Shown: positions 15,434 to 24,499, counted from the first letter of the stretch. The stretch: 39,880 nt of DNA from Bacteroidales bacterium UBA5515 (GCA_002423895.1 DIOL01000035.1:80669-120548); one strand, 5' to 3'. Made by a program: numbers and translations. The notes: generated by a model from the letters alone, not told the origin.

Positions 15434-16048
15434 TTACTTAATAAATTGATCTTGATATTTATCTATTATTTCTATACCTTTCAATGTAGATATTCCTCTT
15501 AATGCTATGAAAAGGTGAATGTTGAATAATTTTGTAGCATTGAATTCTGGATTAAGTGAAAGATATTCGTTTTTTGAGCAATAAAATAGGAAAATACGAA
15601 GCATGTTTTGAATAAAGTTTATATCTATATTTTTTATAATTAGTCCTTCATTCATTGCTCGTAGAATGAGTTGGTATGTATTATCTTTATGATATTCTAC
15701 ATGTTTTATAAAAGTATTTGTATATAATTGAGGATAATATTTTTTTATATCATTTATATTTTCATACCCAATATTTGCTATAGATTGATGACCCATTTGA
15801 GTCATTAACATAAATGAGATTAGGCTATTTTCACTACTTTCCATGATTTCCATAACTTTCTCATTTGCTTGTTCAAAATTAGCATTTAAGCATTCTTCAA
15901 TAAGAGTACTTTTGTCTTTGAAATTTTCGTATAATGTCCTTTTTGAAATACCTAAATTGTTTGCAATCTCATCCATTGTAATTAATTTACAACTTTTGGA
16001 AACAATCAATTTAAATGTTTCAGTCATTATCCTATCTTTTAATTCCAT
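15434..16048 (-). CDS. TetR/AcrR-family transcriptional regulator
   Basis: The N-terminal helix-turn-helix reads ITMDEIANNLGISKRTLYENFKDKSTLIEECL, the TetR signature. The ~150-residue helical C-terminus is variable, as expected for the ligand domain. A longer frame starts at 16069, but the -7 element (16067-16074) overlaps that codon, so I place the start at 16048 (MELKDRIMTETF), giving 204 aa. It is the first gene of the efflux operon and so probably represses its own transcript and that of the pump, with release by a pump substrate. Confidence 0.9.
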   Translation of the reverse strand: MELKDRIMTETFKLIVSKSCKLITMDEIANNLGISKRTLYENFKDKSTLIEECLNANFEQANEKVMEIMESSENSLISFMLMTQMGHQSIANIGYENINDIKKYYPQLYTNTFIKHVEYHKDNTYQLILRAMNEGLIIKNIDINFIQNMLRIFLFYCSKNEYLSLNPEFNATKLFNIHLFIALRGISTLKGIEIIDKYQDQFIK

Positions 16049-16059
16049 CTTGTAATAAA

Positions 16060-16096
16060 ATTTTTGCAAAAATACAGAAAACTTTCGAAACCCAAA
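16060..16096 (-). promoter_or_regulatory. Promoter and candidate operator of the tetR-efflux operon
   Basis: The minus strand has TTTG (16096-16093), an 18-bp gap and TATTTTTG (16074-16067), a good Bacteroidota -33/-7 pair. A perfect 14-bp palindrome, ATTTTTGCAAAAAT (16060-16073), overlaps the -7 element and is a candidate TetR operator, though its AT-richness makes chance symmetry possible. Confidence 0.5.
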
Positions 16097-16250
16097 TAGT
16101 TTTATAGTTTTTTTGTGATAAAAATTTTTAATAATAAGATATGGCTATATTATTCAATAGGATACTAACTTCAAGCTTATATGTAAATAATAGATTATTA
16201 TTCAAAATAAGTAACTTTAGAGGAGAAGATTTATAGAAATTGATGAGTTT

Positions 16251-16685
16251 CTAATCTTTTCTTTGGATAAGTTTTGCAGCTTTTTCGTTAAGATATTTTT
16301 CTTCTTCTGTGGAGATTTCAATGATTAAATTATGAGGTGTTGACTTTGATTCATTATCTACATAGCAAAAAGTAATAAAACCATCTAAGCGTTTAATATT
16401 AGGCGAATTTATTTCGTGAATTTTAGTGTAAACTGTTAATGTTGTTTTTCCAACATGAACAATTGAACTTTCAAAACCTAATATATTTCCTAAGCGCATT
16501 GGATGTAAGAATTCTAATCCATGTACTTTTAAACATACTACATGTTTTGGATCAAGTTTACTTCCTGCTGCAATAAATGAAGTTTCAACAAACCACTCGG
16601 AACATCTTCCAGCAAAAAGAGTCCCATGATGATTTAAGTCTTCTGACTTTATCATTTTGTAATTAATAACCTTTTCAAGTGCCAT
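16251..16685 (-). CDS. Acyl-CoA thioesterase, hotdog fold (YciA/BFIT-like)
   Basis: The 144-aa single-hotdog protein shows MIKSEDLNHHGTLFAGRCSEWFVETSFIAAG, the hallmark N/H-x-G-x-L-x-G-G-like loop plus the catalytic acidic residue on the central helix. It also has VCLKVHGLEFLHPMRLGNILGFESSIVHVGKTTLTVYTKI. Such enzymes hydrolyse acyl-CoA thioesters in the cytoplasm; chain-length preference is not predictable. It is separated from tetR by 202 bp and has its own promoter, divergent from the deoxynucleoside kinase operon. Confidence 0.87.
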   Translation of the reverse strand: MALEKVINYKMIKSEDLNHHGTLFAGRCSEWFVETSFIAAGSKLDPKHVVCLKVHGLEFLHPMRLGNILGFESSIVHVGKTTLTVYTKIHEINSPNIKRLDGFITFCYVDNESKSTPHNLIIEISTEEEKYLNEKAAKLIQRKD

Positions 16686-16717
16686 TTCAATTGATTTTTA
16701 ATGATGTTATGAATATG

Positions 16718-16747
16718 CAAAAGTATATTTTTTTCAAACAATATCAA
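16718..16747 (-). promoter_or_regulatory. Promoter of the acyl-CoA thioesterase gene
   Basis: Minus strand TACTTTTG (16725-16718) with TTG 19 bp further upstream (16747-16745) fits the Bacteroidota consensus. The predicted leader is about 30 nt. Confidence 0.45.
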
Positions 16748-16765
16748 TGTTATGAATAAAATTTA

Positions 16766-16773
16766 TATCTTTG
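16766..16773 (+). promoter_or_regulatory. -7 promoter element of the dNK-kdsB run
   Basis: TATCTTTG matches TAnnTTTG and lies 28 bp before the ATG at 16802. The -33 half is not clear. Confidence 0.4.
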
Positions 16774-16801
16774 TAAGTTAATAAATACTAAAACTAAGAG
16801 T

Positions 16802-17419
16802 ATGCATATTGCTATTGCTGGAAATATTGGTAGTGGAAAGACTACTTTAACTGAGCTATTGGCTAAGCAATTTAAATGGAATTCTATGTTTGAACAAGAT
16901 GATGATAATCCTTATCTTGCGAACTTTTATGATGATATGAGACGTTGGAGCTTTAATCTTCAAATATATTTTCTAAATAAACGATTTCGTAATTTAATTG
17001 AACATAGAAAATTATACAATAAGCTCATACAAGATAGAACTCTTTATGAAGATGCTTATATATTTGCTCCAAATCTTCATGCAATGGGACTTATGGCTAC
17101 AAAGGATTATGAAACATATATCTCCCTTTTTGAATTATTGAATTCTTTTATTGAACCTCCAGATTTATTAATCTATCTTAAAGCTTCTATACCATCTCTA
17201 ATTAGAAATATTCAAAAAAGAGGGAGAGAATATGAAAGTTCTATTCGTTTAGATTATATTGCATCATTAAATGAGCGTTATGATAGATGGATTGAAAACT
17301 ATAAAGAGGGAAAATTGCTAATCATCGATATTGATAATTTAGATTTTTCATCAAACAAAAGTGATTTGGGGGTTGTAATAGAGAAAATTAATGCTGAAAT
17401 TAATGGACTTTTCCAATAA
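16802..17419 (+). CDS. Deoxynucleoside kinase (dGK/dAK type)
   Basis: The 205-aa P-loop kinase of the dNK/dCK family phosphorylates salvaged deoxynucleosides with ATP. The P-loop GNIGSGKTT starts at residue 7. The family-specific DRTLYEDAYIFA (the ERS/DRS-like motif) is at about residues 79-90. The arginine-rich lid region IQKRGREYESSIRLDYIASLNERYDRWI follows. FEQDDDNPYLANFYDDMRRWSFNLQIYF is the substrate-helix region. It is followed 13 bp later by kdsB; the pairing may be only an operon of convenience. Confidence 0.9.
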   Translation: MHIAIAGNIGSGKTTLTELLAKQFKWNSMFEQDDDNPYLANFYDDMRRWSFNLQIYFLNKRFRNLIEHRKLYNKLIQDRTLYEDAYIFAPNLHAMGLMATKDYETYISLFELLNSFIEPPDLLIYLKASIPSLIRNIQKRGREYESSIRLDYIASLNERYDRWIENYKEGKLLIIDIDNLDFSSNKSDLGVVIEKINAEINGLFQ

Positions 17420-17432
17420 TATTCCTTGAAAG

Positions 17433-18215
17433 ATGGAAGAAAGAAAGAAACGAGTTTTAGGAGTTATCCCTGCAAGATTTGCCTCAACAAGGTTTGAAGG
17501 TAAACCTTTGGCTAAGGTAGGAGATACAGAAATGGTTATTTGTGTTTGTAAAAGAGTTGAAGAAAGTGGATTATTTGATAAGGTAATTGTTGCAACTGAT
17601 TCTCGTAAGATTTTTGATTTAGTAAATAAAAATAATTATACTGCAGTTATGACAAACGAGAATCATAATTGTGGAACAGAGAGAGTTGATGAAGCTTTGA
17701 ATATTGCAGAAAAAATGTTTGGTGAATTTGATATTGTTGTAAATATTCAAGGTGATGAACCATTAATAAAAAAAGAACAACTACAAGAAGTCATTAATCC
17801 TTTTTATAATGATTCAAATGTTCAAATAACAACTTTATGCAAGATGATTGAAGATGCTAAAACTTTAATAAATCCTAATGTTGTTAAGGTTGTTTTTAAT
17901 TATAATCATTATGCATTATATTTCTCTCGATCTGTAATTCCTTATGATAGAAATGAAACTCTTGAATATGGAATTGCAAAAGGTTGCTATTTTAAACATA
18001 TAGGATTATATGCCTATAAGAAAAATGTTTTAAGAGAAATAGTAAAATTATATGCTTCACGCTTGGAAAAGATGGAGTCTTTAGAACAGCTTAGATGGTT
18101 AGAAGAAGGATATAAAATAAAAGTAGAATTAACTGATTTTGAAAGTATAGGTGTTGATACACCTGAAGATTTAGAAAAAATAAATAATCTATTGAATAAT
18201 AAAATTGTTTATTAG
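17433..18215 (+). CDS. kdsB: 3-deoxy-manno-octulosonate cytidylyltransferase KdsB
   Basis: KdsB activates KDO to CMP-KDO, the donor for the inner core of lipopolysaccharide, so the cell makes a KDO-based lipid A. The 260-aa sequence has the nucleotide-binding GVIPARFASTRFEGKPLAKVG, VATDSRKIF, NHNCGTERVDEAL (split in context), DIVVNIQGDEPLI (metal-binding Asp), SRSVIPYDR, KHIGLYAYKK, LEKMESLEQLRWLEEGYKI and the final GVDTPEDLEK. All are standard. A 49-bp gap separates it from the next envelope gene. Confidence 0.96.
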   Translation: MEERKKRVLGVIPARFASTRFEGKPLAKVGDTEMVICVCKRVEESGLFDKVIVATDSRKIFDLVNKNNYTAVMTNENHNCGTERVDEALNIAEKMFGEFDIVVNIQGDEPLIKKEQLQEVINPFYNDSNVQITTLCKMIEDAKTLINPNVVKVVFNYNHYALYFSRSVIPYDRNETLEYGIAKGCYFKHIGLYAYKKNVLREIVKLYASRLEKMESLEQLRWLEEGYKIKVELTDFESIGVDTPEDLEKINNLLNNKIVY

Positions 18216-18264
18216 ATAAAAGCAAAAAGATATCAATTAACACGTAATTTAAAACAAAGAAAAT

Positions 18265-19788
18265 ATGAATGTTTCATCAAACCTATTAGAGTATTTAAAG
18301 AAAAATGATAGTGCAGAGTTAATTGGAATTGGAACTTTTAGAGTACAAAATACTTCTGCTTCAATTAGTCCAATTACAAATACTCTAACTCCTCCTTGTA
18401 GAAGTGTTAGTTTTACAAATGATATTAATAATGATTTGGGCTTTGCTGAAGATATGGCAAAAAAAGAATTTATTTCCCTTGATACAGCAATTAAGTGGAT
18501 TAAGCAATATTCTGATAGCATAAAGGAAAGAATTGAACTTACTGGCTTATGTAAATTGGGTGATTTAGGAACAATTTCAAAAGGACAAAATAATAAATAT
18601 ATTTTCTCTCCAATTGAAGGCTTAAATCTTTTGGATAGTGCATTTGCTTTTTCAACTATTAAAAGTGTGAAAACATTTAATCAAGATGATTTTATTAAAC
18701 CTATTATTACTAAAGAACCAATTAAAGAAGAAATTACTTTAGAAGAGAATAAACCTATTGAAAAAGAAATAATTGAAATACATGTAAGCTCAAAGAATAA
18801 AGAAATTTCAGATAGTAAAGAGATAAAAGAAGTTGAGCGAGAAGAGAAAAAAGAAGTTGAAAAAGTTGAGAAATTAGAAGAAAAAGAAGAAATTTTATCA
18901 GTAAAGGAAAAGGAAACAAAAGAAATCATTTTTAATCAAACAGAAGAATTCCCTAAAATTAAACAGGAATTAAAGGAAGAAGAATTAGAAACTGAAGAAT
19001 TAAATAATGATAATTGTTACGACAAGAGTGATTGTAGTGATTTAAATTACAAGAATAGTAAGGAATTTATCAAAAAAGAAAATAAAAGAAGTAAAAAAGA
19101 AAAGAGAATACGCAAAGAAAGGAAAAAGAGAAATAGAGTTATTTGGATTGTTTTATTTTCAATAATTGTTTTAGGACTTTTAGCTTTTGGCTCATTAGCG
19201 TTAGCTCATTATATGTGTTGGATTAAAGGAAACAAACAGTTAAAGCCAATTACTGATAAGCTTTCAGTTTATATTACTCCTAAATGTGATAAAGCAGAAC
19301 CTAAAACAATTTCAATACCTGTTTCAACTCCTACAACTGAAGTAATTCCAGTGGCAGAAACTTCTACCGAAACAATTGTTGAAGAAAAAGTTATTAATAA
19401 CAATAATACAAATACAAATACAACAAAACCTATTGCAAAAAAGGTTGTTAAAAAAGTTGATGTTCTTAAACCTACAGGAGAAAAAGATAATCCACCTATG
19501 CCAACAGCTGAGATTGATTATTCTACTCCAATACTAATTCAACCTGTGTCAAGACTTGGTTTTGATGTTGTGGGAGGAACTTATGAAAACCTTTCTAATG
19601 CACAACAAACAGCACGTAAGGCAAGAAGTTTGGGATATGATAGTTATATAATTACTAAAAAAGCAGATGAAAAAACAAAATATTATGTAAGTTATGGCTC
19701 TCGTAGAACAATGAGAGAAGCAAATGCATTTCTTTCAAATATTGGTAAAAAACATGGAGCTGCAGGTTTTTATATAATTTCAAGGTAA
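18265..19788 (+). CDS. HU-CCDC81/SPOR-domain transmembrane protein
   Basis: This 507-aa protein is built in four parts. Residues about 1-135 are two HU-like (CCDC81-type) domains (LLEYLKKNDSAELIGIGTFRVQ, then FISLDTAIKWIKQYSDSIKERIELTGLCKLGDLGTISK). About 140-285 are a very Glu/Lys-rich disordered or coiled linker. About 292-315 form one membrane helix (VIWIVLFSIIVLGLLAFGSL). After a Thr/Pro-rich periplasmic linker, residues about 431-507 are a SPOR domain (GFDVVGGTYENLSNAQQTARKA to GAAGFYIISR). SPOR domains bind denuded glycan strands at division sites. The HU-like part is expected in the cytoplasm, possibly linking the nucleoid or a protein partner to the envelope. The architecture is typical of Bacteroidota. 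Confidence 0.88.
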   Translation: MNVSSNLLEYLKKNDSAELIGIGTFRVQNTSASISPITNTLTPPCRSVSFTNDINNDLGFAEDMAKKEFISLDTAIKWIKQYSDSIKERIELTGLCKLGDLGTISKGQNNKYIFSPIEGLNLLDSAFAFSTIKSVKTFNQDDFIKPIITKEPIKEEITLEENKPIEKEIIEIHVSSKNKEISDSKEIKEVEREEKKEVEKVEKLEEKEEILSVKEKETKEIIFNQTEEFPKIKQELKEEELETEELNNDNCYDKSDCSDLNYKNSKEFIKKENKRSKKEKRIRKERKKRNRVIWIVLFSIIVLGLLAFGSLALAHYMCWIKGNKQLKPITDKLSVYITPKCDKAEPKTISIPVSTPTTEVIPVAETSTETIVEEKVINNNNTNTNTTKPIAKKVVKKVDVLKPTGEKDNPPMPTAEIDYSTPILIQPVSRLGFDVVGGTYENLSNAQQTARKARSLGYDSYIITKKADEKTKYYVSYGSRRTMREANAFLSNIGKKHGAAGFYIISR

Positions 19789-19841
19789 CATTTAAATATT
19801 GAATTACTACAATTGCTAAACAAATTATAAGCTAATAAATA

Positions 19842-21080
19842 GTGGTATTAGAATCAGAGCTTACCTATAGCCAACATAAACTTTCAAACGGAATAAGACT
19901 TGTTCATCGCTTGACTTATTCACAAGTTGCTCATTGTGCAGTAACAATTAATGTAGGCTCAAGAGATGAAGAAAAAGATGAAGAGGGAATTGCACATTTT
20001 ATTGAACATTGTTTGTTTAAAGGAACAAATAAACGAAAGAGTTTTCAGATATTAAATAGAATAGATGGAGTTGGGGGAGAGTTAAATGCATTCACAACAA
20101 AGGAAGAAACATGTATTTATGCTACTTTCTTAAATAATTACCACGATAGAGTTTTAGAATTGTTTTCTGATATTTTGTTCTCTTCTACATTTCCTAAGAA
20201 AGAATTAGAAAAAGAAAAAATTGCCGTTATAGATGAAATCAATTCTTATGAAGATAATCCTTCTGAATTAATTTTAGATGAATTTGATAATTTAGTTTTC
20301 GGAAAAAATGGTTTAGGACATTATACTTTAGGAACGCCAAAACAAGTAAAAGGATTTACAACTGAAAAATTAAATCAATTTATTGAAAAAACATACTCTA
20401 CTGATTCTATTGTAATATCAACTATTGGAGATATAGATTTTGATAAATGGGTAAAACTTTGCGAGAAATATTTTGGAGGAATTAAAACAAATGCTAAACC
20501 AATTCATCGAAATAGTCCAAAGAATTATAAACCCAAAGAAAAAGTAAAAAAACGTAATACTTATCAATCACATGTTGTTATAGGAAATCCTGCTTTTAGT
20601 TATAAAAATAAGAATAAAATAACCCTTTCTCTTTTAAATAATATTATTGGTGGACCAGCAATGAATTCACGATTAAATATGAAGATTAGAGAAAAATATG
20701 GATTTACTTATTCTATAGAATCAAACTATACTGCTTTTTCTGATACTGGTTTATTTGTAGTTTACGCAGCATCAGATTCAAAATATATCGACAAAACAAT
20801 AGGTTTAATTAAAAACGAATTAGATTTTTTTTCAAATAAAGAAATGACTCCATCTTCTCTTAAGGTTGCCAAACAACAACTTATTGGACAATTGGCAATC
20901 CAATATGAGAGTAATCAAAATGAAGTAATATCTATGGGGAAATCAATTCTTAATTTTGATAGAATTGATTCTCTTAAAACCACAAATCAAGAAATTGAAA
21001 AAATAACTTCTAAACAAATTTTAGAGGTTGCTCAATTAATATTTCAAAAAGATAATTATTCACAATTAAAATATATATAA
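19842..21080 (+). CDS. M16-family zinc metalloprotease (processing-peptidase-like)
   Basis: This 412-aa protein starts at a GTG (GTG GTA TTA GAA); no ATG is available before the first conserved motif. The inverted zinc motif HFIEH (His52, Glu55, His56) and the downstream glutamate of VIDEINSYEDNP (Glu132, 76 residues after the second His) are all present, so the protein should be catalytically active. Both the N- and C-terminal M16 halves are there (RLNMKIREKYGFTYSIESNYTAFSDTGLF). It ends 1 bp before the next gene's ATG, so it is coupled to the S46 peptidase, a second peptidase. Confidence 0.92.
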   Translation: MVLESELTYSQHKLSNGIRLVHRLTYSQVAHCAVTINVGSRDEEKDEEGIAHFIEHCLFKGTNKRKSFQILNRIDGVGGELNAFTTKEETCIYATFLNNYHDRVLELFSDILFSSTFPKKELEKEKIAVIDEINSYEDNPSELILDEFDNLVFGKNGLGHYTLGTPKQVKGFTTEKLNQFIEKTYSTDSIVISTIGDIDFDKWVKLCEKYFGGIKTNAKPIHRNSPKNYKPKEKVKKRNTYQSHVVIGNPAFSYKNKNKITLSLLNNIIGGPAMNSRLNMKIREKYGFTYSIESNYTAFSDTGLFVVYAASDSKYIDKTIGLIKNELDFFSNKEMTPSSLKVAKQQLIGQLAIQYESNQNEVISMGKSILNFDRIDSLKTTNQEIEKITSKQILEVAQLIFQKDNYSQLKYI

Positions 21081-21081
21081 T

Positions 21082-23238
21082 ATGAAAAAGATTTCACTAA
21101 TGTCTATATTATTAAGCTTGGTAGCAAGTTTAATATTTGCAAACCCTGCTCCAAAACCTGATGAAGGTATGTGGTTACCAATGTTCTTTAAGAACTTAAA
21201 TTATGCCACAATGCAGAAAATGGGATTAAAACTAACTGCAGAGGAGCTTTATGCTATTAATAACTCAAGTTTGAAAGATGCAATTGTTCAATTTGGGAAT
21301 GGTTGTACTGGCGAAATAATGTCAGATAAAGGATTGCTGTTTACTAATCACCATTGCGGATATGAAGCAATTGCAGGACAATCAACTGTTGAGCATGATT
21401 ATCTCAATAATGGATTTTGGGCAAAGAATTTAAGTGAAGAAATACCAATCCCTGATATGACAGTATCTTTCCTTTTGAGAATGGAAGATGTAACTAAGGA
21501 AATATTGGGAGAATATGCTAATAAGTTAGATTTATCTTCAGTAAAAGATACAATATTATTAAGAATTAAATTGCTTGAAGAAAAGACTTCAGAAGAAGGA
21601 AAATACAGAGTAGAAATTAAACCTTTCTTTGAAGGATTAGAATATTATATGTTCGTTTACGAAGTTTATACAGATATCCGTTTGGTTGGAACTCCTCCAT
21701 CTTCAATAGGAAAATTTGGTGGAGATACTGACAATTGGATGTGGCCACGTCATACAGGAGACTTTTCTATTTTTAGAGTATATGCAAACTCTGATAACAG
21801 ACCAGCAGAATTTTCAAAAGACAATGTTCCTTACAAGCCAAAACATTTTTTACCTGTAAGCTTAAAAGGAGTAAAACAAAATGATTTTACAATGATTTGG
21901 GGATTTCCTGGTTCAACAGAAAGATATATGACCTCAGGAGAAGTTTCAAATACTATTAATGTAACAGACCCTTCAATTGTTAAGGCAGGAGAATATATGC
22001 TTCCAACAATGAAGAAGATGATGGAAAAGGATAATAGAATTAACTTAATTTATGCTTCTGATTACGCTGGTTATATGAATCTTTGGAAGAATAAAAAAGG
22101 AGAATTAAGAGGCTTGAAGAATCTTAATGTTTATGAAAAGAAGAAAGAAATTGAAGATAAACTTTCAAAATGGATTTCTGAAGATAAGTCAAGAATTGAA
22201 AAGTATGGAGATGTTATTAAAGATTTGAATAATGCAAATAAAGTTATCGGTAATGCTCCTTCAACTCAAAATGAATGGTATGTTAATCTTGGACTTGTAG
22301 TAAATAAAAGAGCATTACTTGCTTTCCAAACAACATATTCATTATTATCATTAGATAAAAAAGATTCAAACTTTCCAAAAGCTATTCAAAGAGTAAAAAC
22401 TCTTGGAGAAGAACATTTTAAAACTTATGATCAAGAAACAGAAAAAGAACTATTCAGATCATTTGTAAATATGTTCTCTTCTTTAGATAAGAATAGTTAT
22501 ATGAGCAAAACTATTGAAAAAAAATATAAAGGAAGTGTTGATGCTTTTGTTGATGATGCTTTCAAAAAATCAATTTTTGCCAACAAAGAAAACTTCAATA
22601 AATTTATCAATAAACCAAATACCAAGAAGTTAGAAAAGGATTTAATAGCTCAATCTGCTCTTAATGCATATATGTATGTTGCTGGAGAAGATAAGGATTT
22701 AGATGATGCTGTTACAAATCTTTCTCAAGCAAGAAAACGCTTTGTTGCAGCTCTTAGAGAAATGGATCCTACATTAGTACAATATCCTGATGCAAACTTT
22801 ACAATGCGTATGACTTATGGACAAGTTTTGGATTATTATCCTGCAGATGGTATTCATTATAATTACGTAACAACCCTTGAAGGTGTTATGGAAAAAGAAG
22901 ACCCTACATCAAGTGAATTTGAAGTTCCAGCTAAACTTAAAGAACTTTACTTAAATAAAGACTATGGCCAATATGCTGATGAAAATGGAAAGATAATAAC
23001 TTGTTTCCTTTCAAACAATGATATTACAGGAGGTAATTCTGGCTCACCAATTCTTAATGCAGAAGGTCATCTAATTGGATTGGCTTTTGATGGAAACTGG
23101 GAAGCTATGAGTGGAGATATTGCTTTTGAACCAAAGCTTCAAAGAACAATTAACGTTGACGCTCGTTATGTTCTTTTTATAATTGATAAATTTGCTGGAG
23201 CTCAAAATTTAATAGACGAATTAACTATAATCAAATAA
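21082..23238 (+). CDS. S46-family dipeptidyl-peptidase, DPP7-type
   Basis: This is a 718-aa exported serine peptidase releasing N-terminal dipeptides. A signal peptide (MKKISLMSILLSLVASLIFA) is followed by the S46 start NPAPKPDEGMWLPMFFKNLN. The catalytic triad context is complete: FTNHHCGYEAI (His), GGDTDNWMWPRHTGDFSIFRVYA (Asp, read in overlapping parts) and GGNSGSPILNAEG (Ser653). The residue 18 after the serine, which sets S1 specificity, is Gly671 (LAFDGNWEAMSGD) as in DPP7, not the Arg of DPP11. A preference for hydrophobic P1 residues is therefore expected. This family supports peptide-fermenting life in Bacteroidales. Confidence 0.94.
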   Translation: MKKISLMSILLSLVASLIFANPAPKPDEGMWLPMFFKNLNYATMQKMGLKLTAEELYAINNSSLKDAIVQFGNGCTGEIMSDKGLLFTNHHCGYEAIAGQSTVEHDYLNNGFWAKNLSEEIPIPDMTVSFLLRMEDVTKEILGEYANKLDLSSVKDTILLRIKLLEEKTSEEGKYRVEIKPFFEGLEYYMFVYEVYTDIRLVGTPPSSIGKFGGDTDNWMWPRHTGDFSIFRVYANSDNRPAEFSKDNVPYKPKHFLPVSLKGVKQNDFTMIWGFPGSTERYMTSGEVSNTINVTDPSIVKAGEYMLPTMKKMMEKDNRINLIYASDYAGYMNLWKNKKGELRGLKNLNVYEKKKEIEDKLSKWISEDKSRIEKYGDVIKDLNNANKVIGNAPSTQNEWYVNLGLVVNKRALLAFQTTYSLLSLDKKDSNFPKAIQRVKTLGEEHFKTYDQETEKELFRSFVNMFSSLDKNSYMSKTIEKKYKGSVDAFVDDAFKKSIFANKENFNKFINKPNTKKLEKDLIAQSALNAYMYVAGEDKDLDDAVTNLSQARKRFVAALREMDPTLVQYPDANFTMRMTYGQVLDYYPADGIHYNYVTTLEGVMEKEDPTSSEFEVPAKLKELYLNKDYGQYADENGKIITCFLSNNDITGGNSGSPILNAEGHLIGLAFDGNWEAMSGDIAFEPKLQRTINVDARYVLFIIDKFAGAQNLIDELTIIK

Positions 23239-23254
23239 AAAAACAACAACACAA

Positions 23255-23875
23255 ATGGAATTAAAAACAAACAAAGACAAAATTAGTTATATAATCGGTG
23301 AAGACATTGGAGCAAGTCTTTTTAGAGAAGGTTATGATTTGGAAATTGAGGTAATGATTGAAGCTCTACGCAAAGCTGCTAATGGAGAAGTACAAAACCT
23401 ATTATCTGAAGAAGAAAAGAACTCAATAATGGCTGTTTGGCAACAAGAAATGCAAATAAAGAAACAAGCTCAAATGCAACAAGAAGGTCTTAAAGCAAGA
23501 GAAGAAGGAAAATTGTTTTTGACTGCTAACCGCAATCAAGAAGGAGTAAAAGAAACTGAAAGCGGTCTTCAATATAAAGTTGTTTTAGAAGGAAATGGTG
23601 CAAGACCTAAATCAACAGATACAGTAAATGTTCACTATCATGGCACGTTAATTGACGGTAATGTGTTTGATTCTTCAGTTCAAAGAGGAGAACCAATTTC
23701 TTTCCCATTAAATCAAGTTATTCAAGGTTGGACAGAAGGTTTACAACTAATGACAGTTGGTTCAAAATACACATTCTTCATTCCTGCTGATTTAGCTTAT
23801 GGAGATTCTCCTGTTGGAACAATTCCTGCAGGCAGCACATTAGTTTTTGATGTAGAATTACTTGGTATTAATTAA
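23255..23875 (+). CDS. FKBP-type peptidyl-prolyl isomerase
   Basis: This 206-aa protein has an N-terminal FKBP_N helical dimerisation domain (KDKISYIIGEDIGASLFREGYDLEIEVMIEAL, then a Gln/Lys-rich long helix to residue about 90). It is followed by the FKBP catalytic domain: LQYKVVLEGNGARP, DTVNVHYHGTLIDGNVFDSS, EPISFPLNQVIQGWTEGLQLMTVGSKYTFFIP, LAYGDSPVGTIPAGSTLVFDVELL. No signal peptide is visible at the chosen ATG, so it is probably cytoplasmic, unlike many Mip/FkpA relatives. It begins 16 bp after the S46 gene. Confidence 0.92.
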   Translation: MELKTNKDKISYIIGEDIGASLFREGYDLEIEVMIEALRKAANGEVQNLLSEEEKNSIMAVWQQEMQIKKQAQMQQEGLKAREEGKLFLTANRNQEGVKETESGLQYKVVLEGNGARPKSTDTVNVHYHGTLIDGNVFDSSVQRGEPISFPLNQVIQGWTEGLQLMTVGSKYTFFIPADLAYGDSPVGTIPAGSTLVFDVELLGIN

Positions 23876-23881
23876 TTTGAA

Positions 23882-24463
23882 TTGGAATTTTTTATATACC
23901 ATATTGATAAAGCAAAAGAATGTTTTGGAATAGATTTATCGTTAACTCATCCAAAACAAATATCAAAATGGGCTAAACAATTCCTAATTGATATCATTAA
24001 ACAAAAAGGCTTGGTCTTCAATACTGCAATAGAATGCACCATTGAAGGCAAGCCTTTTTTCGTTTTTAATCCAAACCTTCATTTCTCAATTTCTCATACC
24101 AAAGAATATATAGCAATTGCTATTTCCGATAAACAAATTGGTATTGACATTGAACAGGAAAGAAAATACAAGAAAGAATTAGTTGAGAGGTTTTTTCACC
24201 CTAAAGAGGTAGAGTATTTGAATTTTCTCTCAAACACAAATCAGCAAAATCAAGCCTTTACAAAAATTTGGACTCTAAAAGAAAGTTATGTTAAATGCAC
24301 AGGAAAAGGAATTGCAAATAACTTTAAATCTTTTTATATTAGTTTTTTGAACAATGAGCCTCAAATTCACAATAATGAAACTCCAGTTCAAATCCAATCC
24401 CTTTTCAACAAAGAAAATCAACTCTATATATCAATATCTGAGTTGTCTTCTCCAATAAAATAA
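23882..24463 (+). CDS. 4'-phosphopantetheinyl transferase (Sfp-type)
   Basis: This 193-aa enzyme transfers phosphopantetheine from CoA to carrier proteins. Diagnostic motifs are FSISHTKEYIAIAIS, IGIDIEQERKYK (Mg-binding Asp-x-Glu), RFFHPKEVEYL and FTKIWTLKESYVKCTGKGI (W-x-x-KE-A/S-x-x-K). The best start is a TTG at 23882, 6 bp after the FKBP stop. No ATG lies near enough to keep the N-terminal strand, so the rare start is real or a non-standard start has been missed. It is the last gene of the rightward run before the second convergent junction. Confidence 0.88.
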   Translation: MEFFIYHIDKAKECFGIDLSLTHPKQISKWAKQFLIDIIKQKGLVFNTAIECTIEGKPFFVFNPNLHFSISHTKEYIAIAISDKQIGIDIEQERKYKKELVERFFHPKEVEYLNFLSNTNQQNQAFTKIWTLKESYVKCTGKGIANNFKSFYISFLNNEPQIHNNETPVQIQSLFNKENQLYISISELSSPIK

Positions 24464-24474
24464 AATATAGAATC

Positions 24475-24499
24475 TTCTTATAATTTTCTTTTATAAGAA
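24475..24499. other. Perfect 9-bp stem-loop after the phosphopantetheinyl transferase gene
   Basis: TTCTTATAA (24475-24483), a 7-nt loop and TTATAAGAA (24491-24499), 11 bp after the stop codon at 24463. No T-run follows, so it is only a weak terminator candidate. Confidence 0.4.

Noticed and set aside
16049..16069. TetR start at 16069
   Set aside because: The promoter -7 element covers this codon, so it is not in the transcript. The family alignment also begins at MELKDR.
18249..18929. Leftward ORFs opposite the HU/SPOR gene
   Set aside because: They mirror the Glu/Lys-rich coding strand (giving Ser/Phe-rich shadows), have no family features, and have no promoter.
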